From Phaseolus vulgaris (lineage: Eukaryota; Streptophyta; Magnoliopsida; Fabales; Fabaceae): a stretch of DNA of 64,000 nt. Position numbers and translations under genes: made by a program. The stretch covers positions 21,990,273-22,054,272 of the forward strand of contig NC_023749.2 in NCBI RefSeq assembly GCF_000499845.2. The letters are read 5' to 3'. The notes under the pieces are model-generated. The model saw nothing but the letters and a program-made list of their open reading frames with translations, was not told the DNA's origin and searched no databases. This document shows positions 30,573-40,694 of this stretch, one piece after another (positions within the stretch are counted from its first letter, which is position 1; each line of letters starts with the position of its first letter).

Positions 30573-31019
30573 AGAACATTATGAAGTACACAGTTTCAAG
30601 GGGACACTCTTTTTCCCTCTCGGGGGTTTTTAATAAGGTCACCCAAGTAAAAAGAAATTCAAAAAAACTTTGTCTCAGCCTTTCCTTTTCTCACAACGCA
30701 AAGACTAAGAAACAAAAACAAAAACAAAGGCTCAAGGTGTCGCCAAGCGTAGGCGTCGCCAGGTTGAAGCATCGCCAGGATGAGGCGTCGCCAAGCGTAG
30801 GCGTCACCTGGGGCAGGCGTCGCCAGGTTGAAGCATCGCTAGAACGAGGCGTCGCCAAGTTCAGGCGTTGCCAGGCATAGGCATCGCCAAATAAGGGAGC
30901 GAGCATCGAAATCGAAGCAAGTAACGAGAGCACACGCTCATGCGTGGGCGTCAGGTCAAAAGGTACGCTCAGTATAAGTTAAAATCCGAGAGACTAGTCC
31001 TTGAGCAAGGGTTAAGGGA
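30573..31019. repeat. T5 spacer: pol-downstream motif and GCGTCGCC repeats
   Basis: The conserved CCCTCTCGGGGGTTTTTAAT motif is at about 30613-30632. GGCGTCGCC/GCATCGCC repeats (reverse complement of GGCGACGCC) fill 30738-30890. The block at 30985-31065 (GACTAGTCCTTGAGCAAGG) is repeated in reverse at about 57115-57285 of T8. Confidence 0.75.
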
Positions 31020-31600
31020 TTCCTTCGGGACGCCCCTTCCTCATGTAGGAATAGTTAGCCCCGGTGTCTGATGTTTAGACACCTTGCAAGGAAGTGGCAG
31101 GGGACGTTTCCTTCGAGCGTGGGCGTCAGACAGTAAGAAGTTTCGGAGCAGTGGAGAACCGGGTCACTTGGTGCAAATACACGCAATTAAGGAGAAGTGC
31201 CATCCTTCGAGAAACCTTCTCCTTAAGCGTAATCACCAAAATACCTGGTCATCTTGGTGTTTAGACACACCAGGGACGATACGGCGATGTTTCCGACACG
31301 CCTCTCCCTGGGCGTGGGCACCAAGAACACTGATCGCCTTGGTGTTTTCAGACACCCTGAGGACGAAACGGCACTACCCCAGGGCAGGCCTCTCCTCAGG
31401 CGTAGGTACCAAGTGCGCAGAGATAAGGGTTAAGTTGCCTTGGTGTTTAGACACCCCGTGGACGATACGGCGCTGTAGTAATAGGCCTCTCCACGGGCGT
31501 GGGCACCAAAGCGCGACTTTTGTCCCAAGTGTTTAGACATGCTGAGGACGATGCGGCCTCGCGTTCAGCATGTCTCTCCTCGAGCGTGGACACCCAGTAC
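31020..31600. repeat. T5 hairpin array with variable stems and constant loop flanks
   Basis: Stems around GGACGATACGG...GGCCTCTCC: CCAGGGA 31270-31276 with TCCCTGG 31305-31311; CCTGAGGA 31356-31363 with TCCTCAGG 31393-31400; CCCGTGGA 31455-31462 with TCCACGGG 31490-31497; GAGGA 31544-31548 with TCCTC 31577-31581; AAGGAA 31088-31093 with TTCCTT 31108-31113. Many units are preceded by GGTGTTTAGACACC, itself a hairpin. Confidence 0.85.
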
Positions 31601-32087
31601 AGGAAAAGATAAGTTCTCCCTCGCCCTCGAGCGCTGGTGAGGGTATAGAAAGATAATGAAAGAACAAGTTGAAACTTTTGCAAGTTGAAGAGGCAAAGAA
31701 AATCAACAAGAAGAGGAGTGAAGAATACGAGTCATCGAAAGCCGTAAAGACAAGAGAAGTCCTCCTTCACCTTTGGAGTGATGATGAGGCATGAAGTTAA
31801 GTCCTCCTATGTCTTTGGGCGATGACGAGACAGGCGACGCCTTCATGAGGTAGATTCCTCACAGATACGAAGGCCAAGTGAAGTTTGAAGCAAAGAGATC
31901 AAGAGAAGGATATGCATCACAACTTAGAAAGGAAGAGCAGAAAAGAACACGCAAAGGTATGAAACCAGAATGATCAATTATATTCAAAGTATGCAGAAGG
32001 CATTGTTCATAGAAATTACAAAGATTAGTTATGTGCAAAATGGGTAGCAAAAAATTTTCGCAGTAGTTACAAAATACAAAAGAGAAG
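31601..32087. other. T5 spacer next to the aORF stop
   Basis: A-rich sequence; on the - strand this is the 3' region of the aORF. No gene or further tandem structure is evident. Confidence 0.5.
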
Positions 32088-33308
32088 CTATTCTTCAGAG
32101 GCCTCCAAGGGCACTATCTTGTCGTCGACCACTTCATTAAGGGGGCTGCACCCAGAGACGTCGATGTCAGGATTCGCGCAGGCCGCTTGAACAAGGGCCT
32201 CAGCAAACCCGTCGGCGAACCCCGTCGCAGCCTCCTCGCTCAGCTTCTCCTCTTCTACCTTGAAGTGTTAGGCCTGGGTGGTCATCTCTTGATCCTTGGA
32301 GGCCAAGGCAGCAATCAGCTCCTGAACCTTGGCCTGAAGGTTGGCATTTTCAGTGGTCAGCTGGGCACATTCGTTGGTTTTTTCCTCGAGCACAGCTTCA
32401 CTCTTCCCCAGTGTTTGCTCCCGATCAACACACTGGTGCTCGAGCTTCTTCTGCTGCGCCTCGGAGGTCTTCACCGCCGCTTCAAGATTAGCGACTTTTA
32501 CACGGAGAGGCACCACCTGGTTGTGGAGTTCAGCATCGGCTTGCCCCACCTCATGCAGCCGCTTGTTGGCCTCCTCCTTCGCCTTTTGTGCCACCCTAAA
32601 AGAAGTCTTGTAAGCCTCCTCTTGGCGCACCCAGTGGCGGGCCAAGGTTTCTTTCTCTTCTTTCTGTGAGGCGACTTCCTTCTATAGAGCTTGAAGGGTG
32701 GAGGCCTCGATCGCCCTAGCCTTAGCTTGCTCACGCCAGTTTTACACAATAGCCATGAAGGCGCCCATATAATAGTATATACCTTCTTTTTTTAGCCCTT
32801 CAGCTCCCTTTTCTAAGAAACCCCTCAGCGAGTCTTGAATGGGCGAGGGAAGTTCTGTAGCAGGTGGTGGGGCAGAAGTGGGCTAAGTCTCAGTCCCACC
32901 CTCCAAGGCCGTAGGTTAAGGGGGTGAGGTGGCACTCGGAGGGTGTTCCCTGAGGGATTCAGCTCCGGAGGAAGAAGAGATGGCGGAGGTTGCAGTCTGA
33001 GGAGCAGCTTGAGTGGTCCTTCTTCTTTTGAAGACTTTCCCTCCAGCAGAGTCCTCCTCGTCATCAGAAGGCACCACTACCACCCTTTTACCCTTGTCAA
33101 GGGGGGCTGGCGCGGCAGTGGCTTTAGCCAGCGCAAGAGGCATAGCTGCTATGGGGGGTGGTGAGTGTGGGGGCTGGTTTGGAGAGGATACAGATGGAGG
33201 AGGCGATGTTGTAGGTGGGTTTTGAAGGTGAAGGCTAGGGGGAGAAGGGGCAGTCTCAGAGGTTGGAGGTAGGGAATCCCCAACCCCTTTTGTTGAAGCC
33301 TCGCCTTT

Positions 33309-33838
33309 TGATAAGATTCCAATAGCAAGATATAAATGTTTCATAGACATTATATGGAATCAACTTGAGTTGGAAAGTGAATAGGCACTTTTCTAGAATT
33401 GGATCAATGTTCTTTCATTCAAGAACTCACCAAAACTTGAGCCATCACACCAAAACTCATATAGAAATCCATTTCTTGTCAATTGAACCGATTAAAAGGC
33501 ACAAGAAATCAAATGAACCGTTTAAAATGTCTAACAAATGAATTGAACCGAACAAATGAATGAAAGAAGGAAGATGACCGATTAAAAATAGTAAAGAAGA
33601 AAATGAACCGAACAAAACAAGAAAGAAAGCCAAAGAACCGAATAGAAGTGCAAGAAAAGACCTAAGACATGTTTTGAGAGTTTATATGGACATGGAAATG
33701 GAGGAAATAGATGGAAAAGAGAAGAAGACTTATGTGGTTGGAGTCCTTGGAAGAGAACACGCCACTTGGAGGATATAAAGCTCCAAGATGAGTGAGATGT
33801 CGCCACTTGAGACTTCAAAATCTGGGTGAGTTTCAACC
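33309..33838 (-). repeat. S1: remnant of a T3-type LTR
   Basis: Reverse complement of the 3' part of the T3 LTR, starting TGATAAGATTCCAATAGC. It contains repeated AAC/ATGAACCGA and GAACCGATTAAAA segments. The far end is diffuse and no clear TSD is visible, so it could be a truncated or decayed solo LTR. Confidence 0.65.
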
Positions 33839-34765
33839 TTCGTTGCTTGTCCATCCTTGAATCTGCACCAGTAAAATAAACACATTAGAGATTAGTCCCA
33901 AGCTTAGTCACTATGGAACGAGAAAGCAGATAAATCATAAAGCAAAAAAACAAGCAGAGACAGAGTTGTCTAAGTAGCAGAGCCAGAAGCAGGGGTGGCC
34001 CTCATACCCATATACTTGGCAAGGGCTTCAACATTGTATTCACGGCTTATCAGAAGGGAGGTACCGCGCTGGCCAAGATTTGGCAGACCTCGCGATCGAA
34101 TGAGGGTAGCTCATCGAGGGACTTGGGCTTCGTTAGCTTGACCTTCTCCGCCCAATACAAGGGGAAGTCGTCGAGAGCAGTTTGGTCATAATCAGAGCAG
34201 CATACTCTGAAGAACTTGCCCCTCCATCCCTTGAAGGATTGCTGGAATAAGGTTAGGAAGACCCTCCAAGCGATGCTGCTAAAACTGACCCAGAGGCTTT
34301 TTCCCTGTTTCTTCACTTTGAAGAAGTGGAGAAAGACGTCGACAGAGGGGGCCTACTCGAGATATCCGCATAATGTGCTGAATGCCTTGATGAAAGCCCA
34401 ACTGTTGGGGTGAAGTTGAGCGGGGGCAACATTTATCTCGGTTAAGAGCTCCCGTTCGAACGCGGAGAAGGGCAGGCGCATCCCAATACGTTTGAAGACC
34501 ACCTGGTAGAAAAAGAAGAAGGGGACCCCATTGTTGGCCCTCTCATCTCCGCATATAGGCTCGCCTGGGACACAGGGGAGCACGGAAATATCTTCGTTGT
34601 GCCTCCTAGCGAAGGCACGATGTTAATAAACGCCTGATCCTTCGATATGATCTCTCCATTCTTTCATGGAGGTTAGGGTGGAGTGCTCTTCGAGCAGCTT
34701 GTCGGAGGCCCAGGTGTAACGGGCCTTATAGTTGATCCTAGGGGTGCTGGATTGGCGGTTGTTTT

Positions 34766-35693
34766 TGCACCGCCCAGGTAGTCGGAAGTGATGACGTGGC
34801 AGCAAGGTATAATATAGGCGTGTTGAACGGGACACCTGGCTGGCAGAACGGAAGGAAGTCGGGGGGCTCGTGTAGTCGCCAGTCATTAAGTTGGCGTGCT
34901 CCGATCTCTAGCATACCTAAACCGGCGGTCACCAAGTTTGTGATGTAGTCGCCGGATGCGAACCCAGATGACCAAGTGATCAGAGATCGCCGAAAGGAGG
35001 ACATCGCCGAAGGATCAGGAAAGCTTGTTCCAGGCTTTCGAAGCAGAGGATGAAGTCGTCAGATGGTCATTCCCTAGCTAGCCAGAGGTTGAGGTCGGGG
35101 AACGGCTTACCCGGGCATGTACGATGAAGCAAGTGAAGTAGATCATGATGGCGGCCGGCGAGACCACAGGGAAGGTGTGTATGATGACACCCGTACTCGC
35201 CACGCAGAAGAGATCACGCTCCAAGGCAGTTATGCGCTGAGTTGCTTCCTGCATAAGTAACTTAGCCGAAAGCCTGAAGAGTAAGAGGTGACGCCCAAGT
35301 CAAGGATGCTCCAGATGGTGATACGTGTACAGCTGGATACGAGCCACGTGTCCAGATGTGTAACTGTCAGGAGAGAGAAAATGCACAGGTATATAAGGAA
35401 TCCTAACGAACTTCTGAGGTACGCGCGTTTTAGAATACTTCTTTACGCTTGCGAGAACTTGAGTACGCTGAGAGAGAATTTTGCACGGTTCCTGAAGTTC
35501 TTAGTTTCTCTTAGTATTTTGGTGGTTCAGTCGCTGACTTGGGCGTCGGAGCGTGATCGGCCGCAGCGGCGCCGTTCTGTCTTTTGTAGGTTCTTGAGGT
35601 GAATCAAGGCGAAGGACGGAAGCTAACACGGCGCAAAGTCGATCCAGATTTGACGAGGCAAGGCTCTTGCGTCCCGGTCAACAGGCAGGATCA
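34766..35693 (+). repeat. S2: solo LTR of a T2-like family
   Basis: Begins TGCACCGCCCAGGTAGTCGG and ends CAACAGGCAGGATCA, like the T2 LTR but longer (928 bp). TATATAAG lies at 35390-35397. Perfect TSD GTTTT at 34761-34765 and 35694-35698. No internal element sequence, so it most likely arose by LTR-LTR recombination. Confidence 0.92.
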
Positions 35694-35713
35694 GTTTTCG
35701 TACGCGCCATAGG

Positions 35714-36035
35714 ATTGATGAAAAAGCTGAAGAAGGAAGAAAAAAGCAAGGGCTTAGCAAGGAAGGTTTGAAAAAGAAAATGGGAAGAAACCCTAGAAAA
35801 ACCCTACCCACGCGAGAAGAGAAGAACAAGGGAAACAACGAAGCGAGTAGAACACAGAAATGCAGAAAATATAAACAGTCCCAGGCAGTTATAAGAGCAA
35901 TACAGTAAAGGGAAAGAGTCATCGAAGAAGAAAAACCATACCTTTTGAGTATTTGGGTGGTTGAAGATTGAAAGTGTGAAGGAGAGAATGAAGGTTGTAG
36001 ATTAAGTTTGAAAAGATGAACAGTGGAGGGAATGC
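35714..36035 (-). promoter_or_regulatory. T5 aORF leader with probable intron
   Basis: On the - strand a donor CTCAAAAG|GTATGG at about 35942 and an acceptor TTCTTCAG near 35723 define a leader intron just before the start codon. The region between 35760 and 35830 resembles the T1 leader. The G-box region is not present because T6 begins upstream. Confidence 0.5.
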
Positions 36036-37289
36036 GAAAGACAAGAAGACCAAGCTAGGGACGTCTAAGACAAGCTAGGAGCGTCTAAGACAAGAAGACT
36101 TGGATCAAAGCTATGAATGGGAGAGTGGCTTACTAGCACAAATTCCGTGAAGGCCCAACAAGTGTAGTTTAGCTTTAATTTGGGTGTAAATAGCATAGCC
36201 ATGTGGACAAATGTTTATTTCTGCACATTAGAATTAAGGAAGCATTAACTTTGATTAGCTAAAGGTTTCTAGAAGCCTTTACTAATAAAGGACCATGTGC
36301 GCCCATGTGCCATGTGCACCCATGTGCTTCACATTTTCCATTTCATTTGGCTTACATTTGTGTAGCATTTAGGTCATCAAATCTGGTCCTCTTTAGCCTA
36401 TAAAAAGAGGAGCCTACACCTTGTAGTGGGAAGATTAATGAGAGTAAAGTTATGTTGCCAACATTGTGCCATACTTTGCTTTTCCCTAGTTTCTAGGATC
36501 TAATCTTCACCTTCATCACCTACCATAGGGCTGGCCGAACCTCCCTACTTCCATACACATCATGCACCTTCAAGATCACCATAGCTCTTAGGAGGATCTT
36601 GCACATTTCATCCATAGCTTCCGCACCCTTGCACATGATTCCGAGAAAAGCTTCATGAATTTTCCATCATTTGGTATCATGAGCATAGGTTCTTCAAAGA
36701 CGAGTAGTTCTTGGTCTTTTCATTTTGAGTTCTTCTTTATTTCATGTTGTTCATCTTGTTTCCATAATTGTCTTGCTGTTTTTTAAATTTTACTTTGTTT
36801 TGGTGTGCTATTTGGAAGATCCAACCGGTGCACTTTGTTCAATTGATCTTGAACAATCCTTGTGCAAATTGTGATAGGATTCCATACACCTTTGAGTTGT
36901 TGTCTTTCTTTTAGGAATTTGAGTCTTTATTGCACTTTTATTTGGTTCATATTATGCTCTTTGAGTCTTTAATTTCTGAATCCACATATGTTTTGTCAAG
37001 TCATGTTCATCCACAATGTCATCAATTCATAAGTAGTCCTTTGTTTGGCTTGATTGTTTCTTGATTTTGGTCTATATATTTGTTTTGAAACTGCTGTGAT
37101 TTGATCTTTTGGTGCCTTTTATGTTTAGTTTGAGTTCATATTTGTGTTTAGATCCTACACAAATTCTATTTCACAAATTCCATTGTGCTTAAATTTTGGT
37201 CTCTTGCTGTTTTTGTTTCCAGTTTTTCCAGAATCCCCTGTTTTACTTTCTCTGTGCTGGTTGTTTTGTTCCAGAAAATTATTTTCACT
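36035..37289 (+). mobile_element. T6: 5' end of a T9-like gypsy element
   Basis: LTR from about 36035 (exact start unclear) to 36669, with GACGTCTAAGAC repeats near its start, TATAAAAAG at 36399-36407 and end TTTCCATCA. The PBS TGGTATCATGAGC is at 36672-36684. The leader (36685-37289) resembles that of T9 (43473-44060) and has no ORF. It is cut by the T7 LTR at 37290. Confidence 0.75.
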
Positions 37290-38344
37290 TGTTCCGGCCG
37301 GTTGACCTGGGTCGTCTTTATGCGTGGCTTGTTCTAACGAGCTAGGGCACCTTCGTTCTGCTTCGTCTGTGAGTACCTGAAAAAGAAGAACAAAGGGGTG
37401 CCCTCGCGGCCGTTTGCACTCCGACGATCAAGCCAAAGTAACTAAAAACTGTGCAAAAATCTCAATGACTGAAACTGTGTGGCTAAAACTATGCTGCCCT
37501 AATTGCCTTGTGTTCTCAGCGGATGCGCCGTCAAGAACAATTAGGGTTTATGCTCTGTATGTCTATCTGAGAACTAGGTTAAAACTCGTGTAACTGTGAA
37601 AAGCGTACCTCACTAGGGCTTCGTCGTGCCCTTTATATAGGTGAAAAACTAGGGTTTACCTTTGTACTGCTGCTATTATCTAGGGTTCCTTGGAGAAGGT
37701 CCTTGCGCCGCTACTCCTAGGATCTGAGCGTATCTGGCACATGAACTTCCCTTATCTAGAGTGCAATGAATAACCTTGTGGCCGCTTGGGTTCTAACTTG
37801 AGCACCGTATCTCTCATGCCATCATACTATTTAGGTGCCCTAATTAATCACGTGTCATGCATGCAGCCTTCCTTGAAGATCTTTAATGAGCACGTGAGCA
37901 TTGTCACGTGCCCTTTTGACTTGATCGTTTATTCTGTGCGGAGGGACCCACAGTGCCGCCACCCAACTTAGGGTTATCCCATCGTGTGGGCCCCCCTTTC
38001 TGTGAAATGCTTATGTCATGCGGGTTGACTCTTCGGGCGATATCCACTTAGGCGATGTCTTACTTAGGCGATATCTTGCTTAGGCGATGTCTGCTTAGGC
38101 GATATCTTGCTTAGGCGATGTCTGCTTAGGCGATGTCTTACTTAGGTGATGTCTGCTTAGGCGATGTCTTACTTAGGCGATGTCTGCTTAGGCGATGTCT
38201 TTCTCTCGGATAGTGACACGTCTTGGCGAGAACCGATTACGTACACTGCAGAACGCCGCTTCTACATGCGGCGACTATGTTGACTTCTTGACCACCTACC
38301 CTTCTCTTGTCCACGTCATCATACCTGATGACCCGGCCGGTACA
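37290..38344 (-). repeat. T7 LTR (3' LTR orientation)
   Basis: About 1055 bp, TGTTCCGGCC to CCGGTACA in + reading. It has ten or so GGCGATGTCT/GGCGATATCT repeats at 38036-38200 and a minus-strand TATATAAA at 37632-37639. Related to LTR-B of T4. Confidence 0.85.
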
Positions 38345-38794
38345 CAAGCCCCCCAGTCTTGAGCTGATAACTTGTTTTCAGCAAAAAGACTAAAGCTTGC
38401 CTCCTGCTGCCCTTGCGGCGTTTTGATAACGTGTCATCCTCCGACCGATTGACGTGACATTTCTGCATCGCCGGCGCAACATACCCTGAAGGACTCTGAC
38501 AATGTGATATTCTCTTAGTGAGACGGATGGCACTTTAATTCGTACCTTTACCTCGCGACACGTGGCCCAATCATAAGGCGCTTGCTTTAACGTCCTTTAC
38601 CGCTTCAATCATGATGCTTGAATCTTGAAAACCCCGCATCTCAACTTACTGACCCTACTTCTTCCGCATCTTTCTTGCACTATTCATCTTCTTCCCAAGA
38701 ACTCCTTGTTCCACGTTCTTTCTTTGCGACCTTTCCTTCTATTGCATTGCTGAACCCTTGACCTCCAGTTTCCTCACTGCCAGCACATATTAAA
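38345..38794 (+). promoter_or_regulatory. T7 PPT and aORF promoter region
   Basis: The PPT is 38345-38362 (AAGACTGGGGGGCTTG on -). ACACGTGG is at 38558-38565, about 230 bp before the start codon. No leader intron acceptor precedes the ATG. Confidence 0.55.
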
Positions 38795-39781
38795 ATGTCC
38801 ACCAACCCTTCTTGCTTCCGAGTGAGTCACAAGGACCTTTATCCCTGGGCTTCGAGTGAACTCTTTGACGAGTATTCTTGCTTACTTTCTACTAGGGCCC
38901 TGAGGGAACACGTGGGGGAAGCGTGTTCCTATGACCATCGTGCCTTCGCAAAGAGGCACGATGATGACATCGTCGTGCTCCCTTGTTCCATGGGGGAGCC
39001 GGTGTGCGGGGATGAACGATCCAATAACGAGGTCCCCTTTTTCTATTTTTACCAAGTAGTCTTTAAGTGTGTCGGCGTACGCCTTCCCTTTTCCAGGTTC
39101 GAGAGGGAGCTGTTAACGGAGATGAACACTGCTCCAGCCCAACTGTACCCTAACAGTTGGGCCTTCGTGAAGGCCTTTGACATTTTGTTTGGCTTCCTTG
39201 GATGTGCGCCTTCCGTGGACATTTTTCTTCACTTCTTTGAGGTGAAAAGGCAGAGAAACAATCTTTTGGTCACTCTTAGCAATGTCCCTGGTAGGATTCT
39301 TTTGACTCCTTTTCAGCAAGCCTTCACAGGGTGGAAAGGCAGGTTCTTTAAGGTATGTTGTTCCAGCTTGGTGCCTTCTGCTCTGGACGACTTTCCTTTG
39401 TACTGGACAAAGGACGCCAAAGCCTTGAAATCTAAACCCCTTAAGAAACTGTCTTCAAGGGATCAGGAAGCTTGCAAGATGCTGGCGAGTGTTGGAGGAT
39501 TTGATGCGACTGCTTTAATAAGCTTGGAGTATAATGCCGAGCTTCTGGAAAGATATATATGTACGTGAGGCTTTTCTTATGACCTTCCCACTTCTTGTTG
39601 GATTTCTTGTATTATTTTGCTTAGGAATGCTTTGTTTCACGTATGTCTCTTACTATACTTTGCTCCTTTCTTTCACGTAGGTTCGAAGATAAACGATCAT
39701 CAGAGGACGCTTCTGACTCGGGCTTTGCGGTTCGGAGACGGGGTCTTTTCGTCGTACTGCTCGAGGCCCGGGAGCCACTGA
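38795..39781 (+). CDS. T7 aORF (short type), intact two-exon gene
   Basis: Exon 1 38795-39560, intron 39561-39680 (donor AT|GTACGTG, acceptor CACGTAG), exon 2 39681-39781; 289 codons with the stop, no lesion seen. The protein is essentially the Transposase_28-like domain (DLYPWASSELFDE, PVCGDERSNNE, VRLPFSRFERELLTE, QLYPNSWAFVKAF, VDIFLHFFEVKRQ, FPLYWTKD) followed by a short basic tail (HQRTLLTRALRFGDG). Its tail diverges from aORF-C after that point, perhaps by a late frameshift. Function unknown; no coiled coil. Confidence 0.82.
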
Positions 39782-40694
39782 TGAGTGATGAGCTCTCGCT
39801 TTTGTGCAGATATTAGGATGTGTATAGGGTCATGATTCCCTTTTGCAAATGTTACAAATTTCGTCTGTAACCCTAACATTGGCTCAAGATGTTCTTCTTT
39901 ATGTTGAATGTTGTTCAATTTATTCTGCATGCTTGCGTTCTTTGCCCTGCACTTTACTCTTGATATTGCCTTTATGCTTGGCGCGAATTCCTTAGATAGC
40001 CTTTATGCTTGCCTTTATATTCAGCATTATCGCCCCGAGCTTGTTGGGATGGTTGGCGATGTTGGCGATGTGCTGCTTGCAGCGATGTCAGACCGCCTGG
40101 TCTTTCGTTCGGCGACAACCCCGTCGGCGGTCGCGTACATTGCAGACCGCCCCTTCACACCACCTGATCATGTCATCGCCCTTGATGACTCGAGGAGGAT
40201 AAATTAAACTTCGGCGATCTACGTGGCTTCGCGCGCTAATGCCCACGCCGGTTACTGATTTGACACTTCACCAACCCCCCGCCCATTAACTGACACGTGG
40301 ACTCATCGACGGTCATTACTTCGTGTCGTTTGCGCTTCTTGTAACATTCAAAACTCTAAAAATTCTCGCGCTACTCCACTGGTGAACGCTTTGACTCCCC
40401 AATCACTGTTCCTCTGCGCGCTTCTTCGATCATCAAAAGGTAACTCTTTTGTCATTCACGCTAGCGTTTACCGCATTTTAATCGGTTTTCATCATCCATT
40501 GACTGCCTGGAGCATACGTTGTGGGTTGTTTGTTCTCTGTTTTGTTTCTTCCTGCGTTTTAGGTTTTTCTTTTCCTTTCTGCGACCCCCTTTGTTCATGC
40601 TGATTTCCCTTTTCGTTTTCGAATCAAATCATTCTTTTTATCGACCCTCCGCTTTCCTTTTCTCCTTTTTTTTTCGTCTTTCCTGCAGTTTTCG
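39782..40694 (+). other. T7 aORF 3' region, T7/T8 junction, T8 aORF promoter and leader intron
   Basis: 39782-40040 is a T-rich 3' region. At 40050-40150 several GGCGATG units resemble LTR U3 sequence, marking the probable junction. ACACGTGG at 40293-40300 lies 395 bp before the T8 start. A leader intron is predicted at 40440-40688 (AAAAG|GTAAC, CCTGCAG), ending six bases before the ATG. Confidence 0.55.

Larger units (their letters stand above)
32088..35713 (-). pseudogene. T5 aORF (long type), broken by two LTR insertions and several lesions
   Basis: Start M-A-R-T-K-T-T at about 35713, immediately interrupted by S2 (34766-35693). Exon 1 remnants: YKARYTWASDKLLEEHS (about 34740-34680), PICGDERANNGVPFFFFYQ, MRLPFSAFERELLTE, QLHPNSWAFIKAF, KQGKSLWVSFSS, DDFPLYWAEK, ending at a donor near 34008. 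The intron runs about 34007-33863. Exon 2 begins at 33862 and is cut by S1 (33838-33309), then continues with a proline-rich part, a basic motif (KVFKRRRTT) and coiled coil, ending VVDDKIVPLEASEE at 32088. Frameshifts and stops (for example near 34620 and 32690) make it non-functional. Confidence 0.8.
28552..36035 (+). mobile_element. T5: decayed Tat-like element, 3' part
   Basis: Pol remnant on + (28552-30572), then a repeat-rich spacer (30573-32087), then an aORF on - (about 35713 to 32088) interrupted by S1 and S2. Its own PPT and 3' LTR are not seen; T6 starts at about 36035, so they would lie beyond the right side of the nest. The 5' half lies left of T3. Confidence 0.75.
37290..40200 (-). 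mobile_element. T7: Tat-like element, LTR plus short-type aORF
   Basis: LTR 37290-38344, PPT, then an intact short aORF on + (38795-39781). The 3' region then merges, without an intervening complete LTR, into the promoter of the T8 aORF at about 40050-40220. TCACT (37285-37289) is the likely left TSD copy. Whether T7 and T8 are one element or two is unresolved. Confidence 0.65.
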
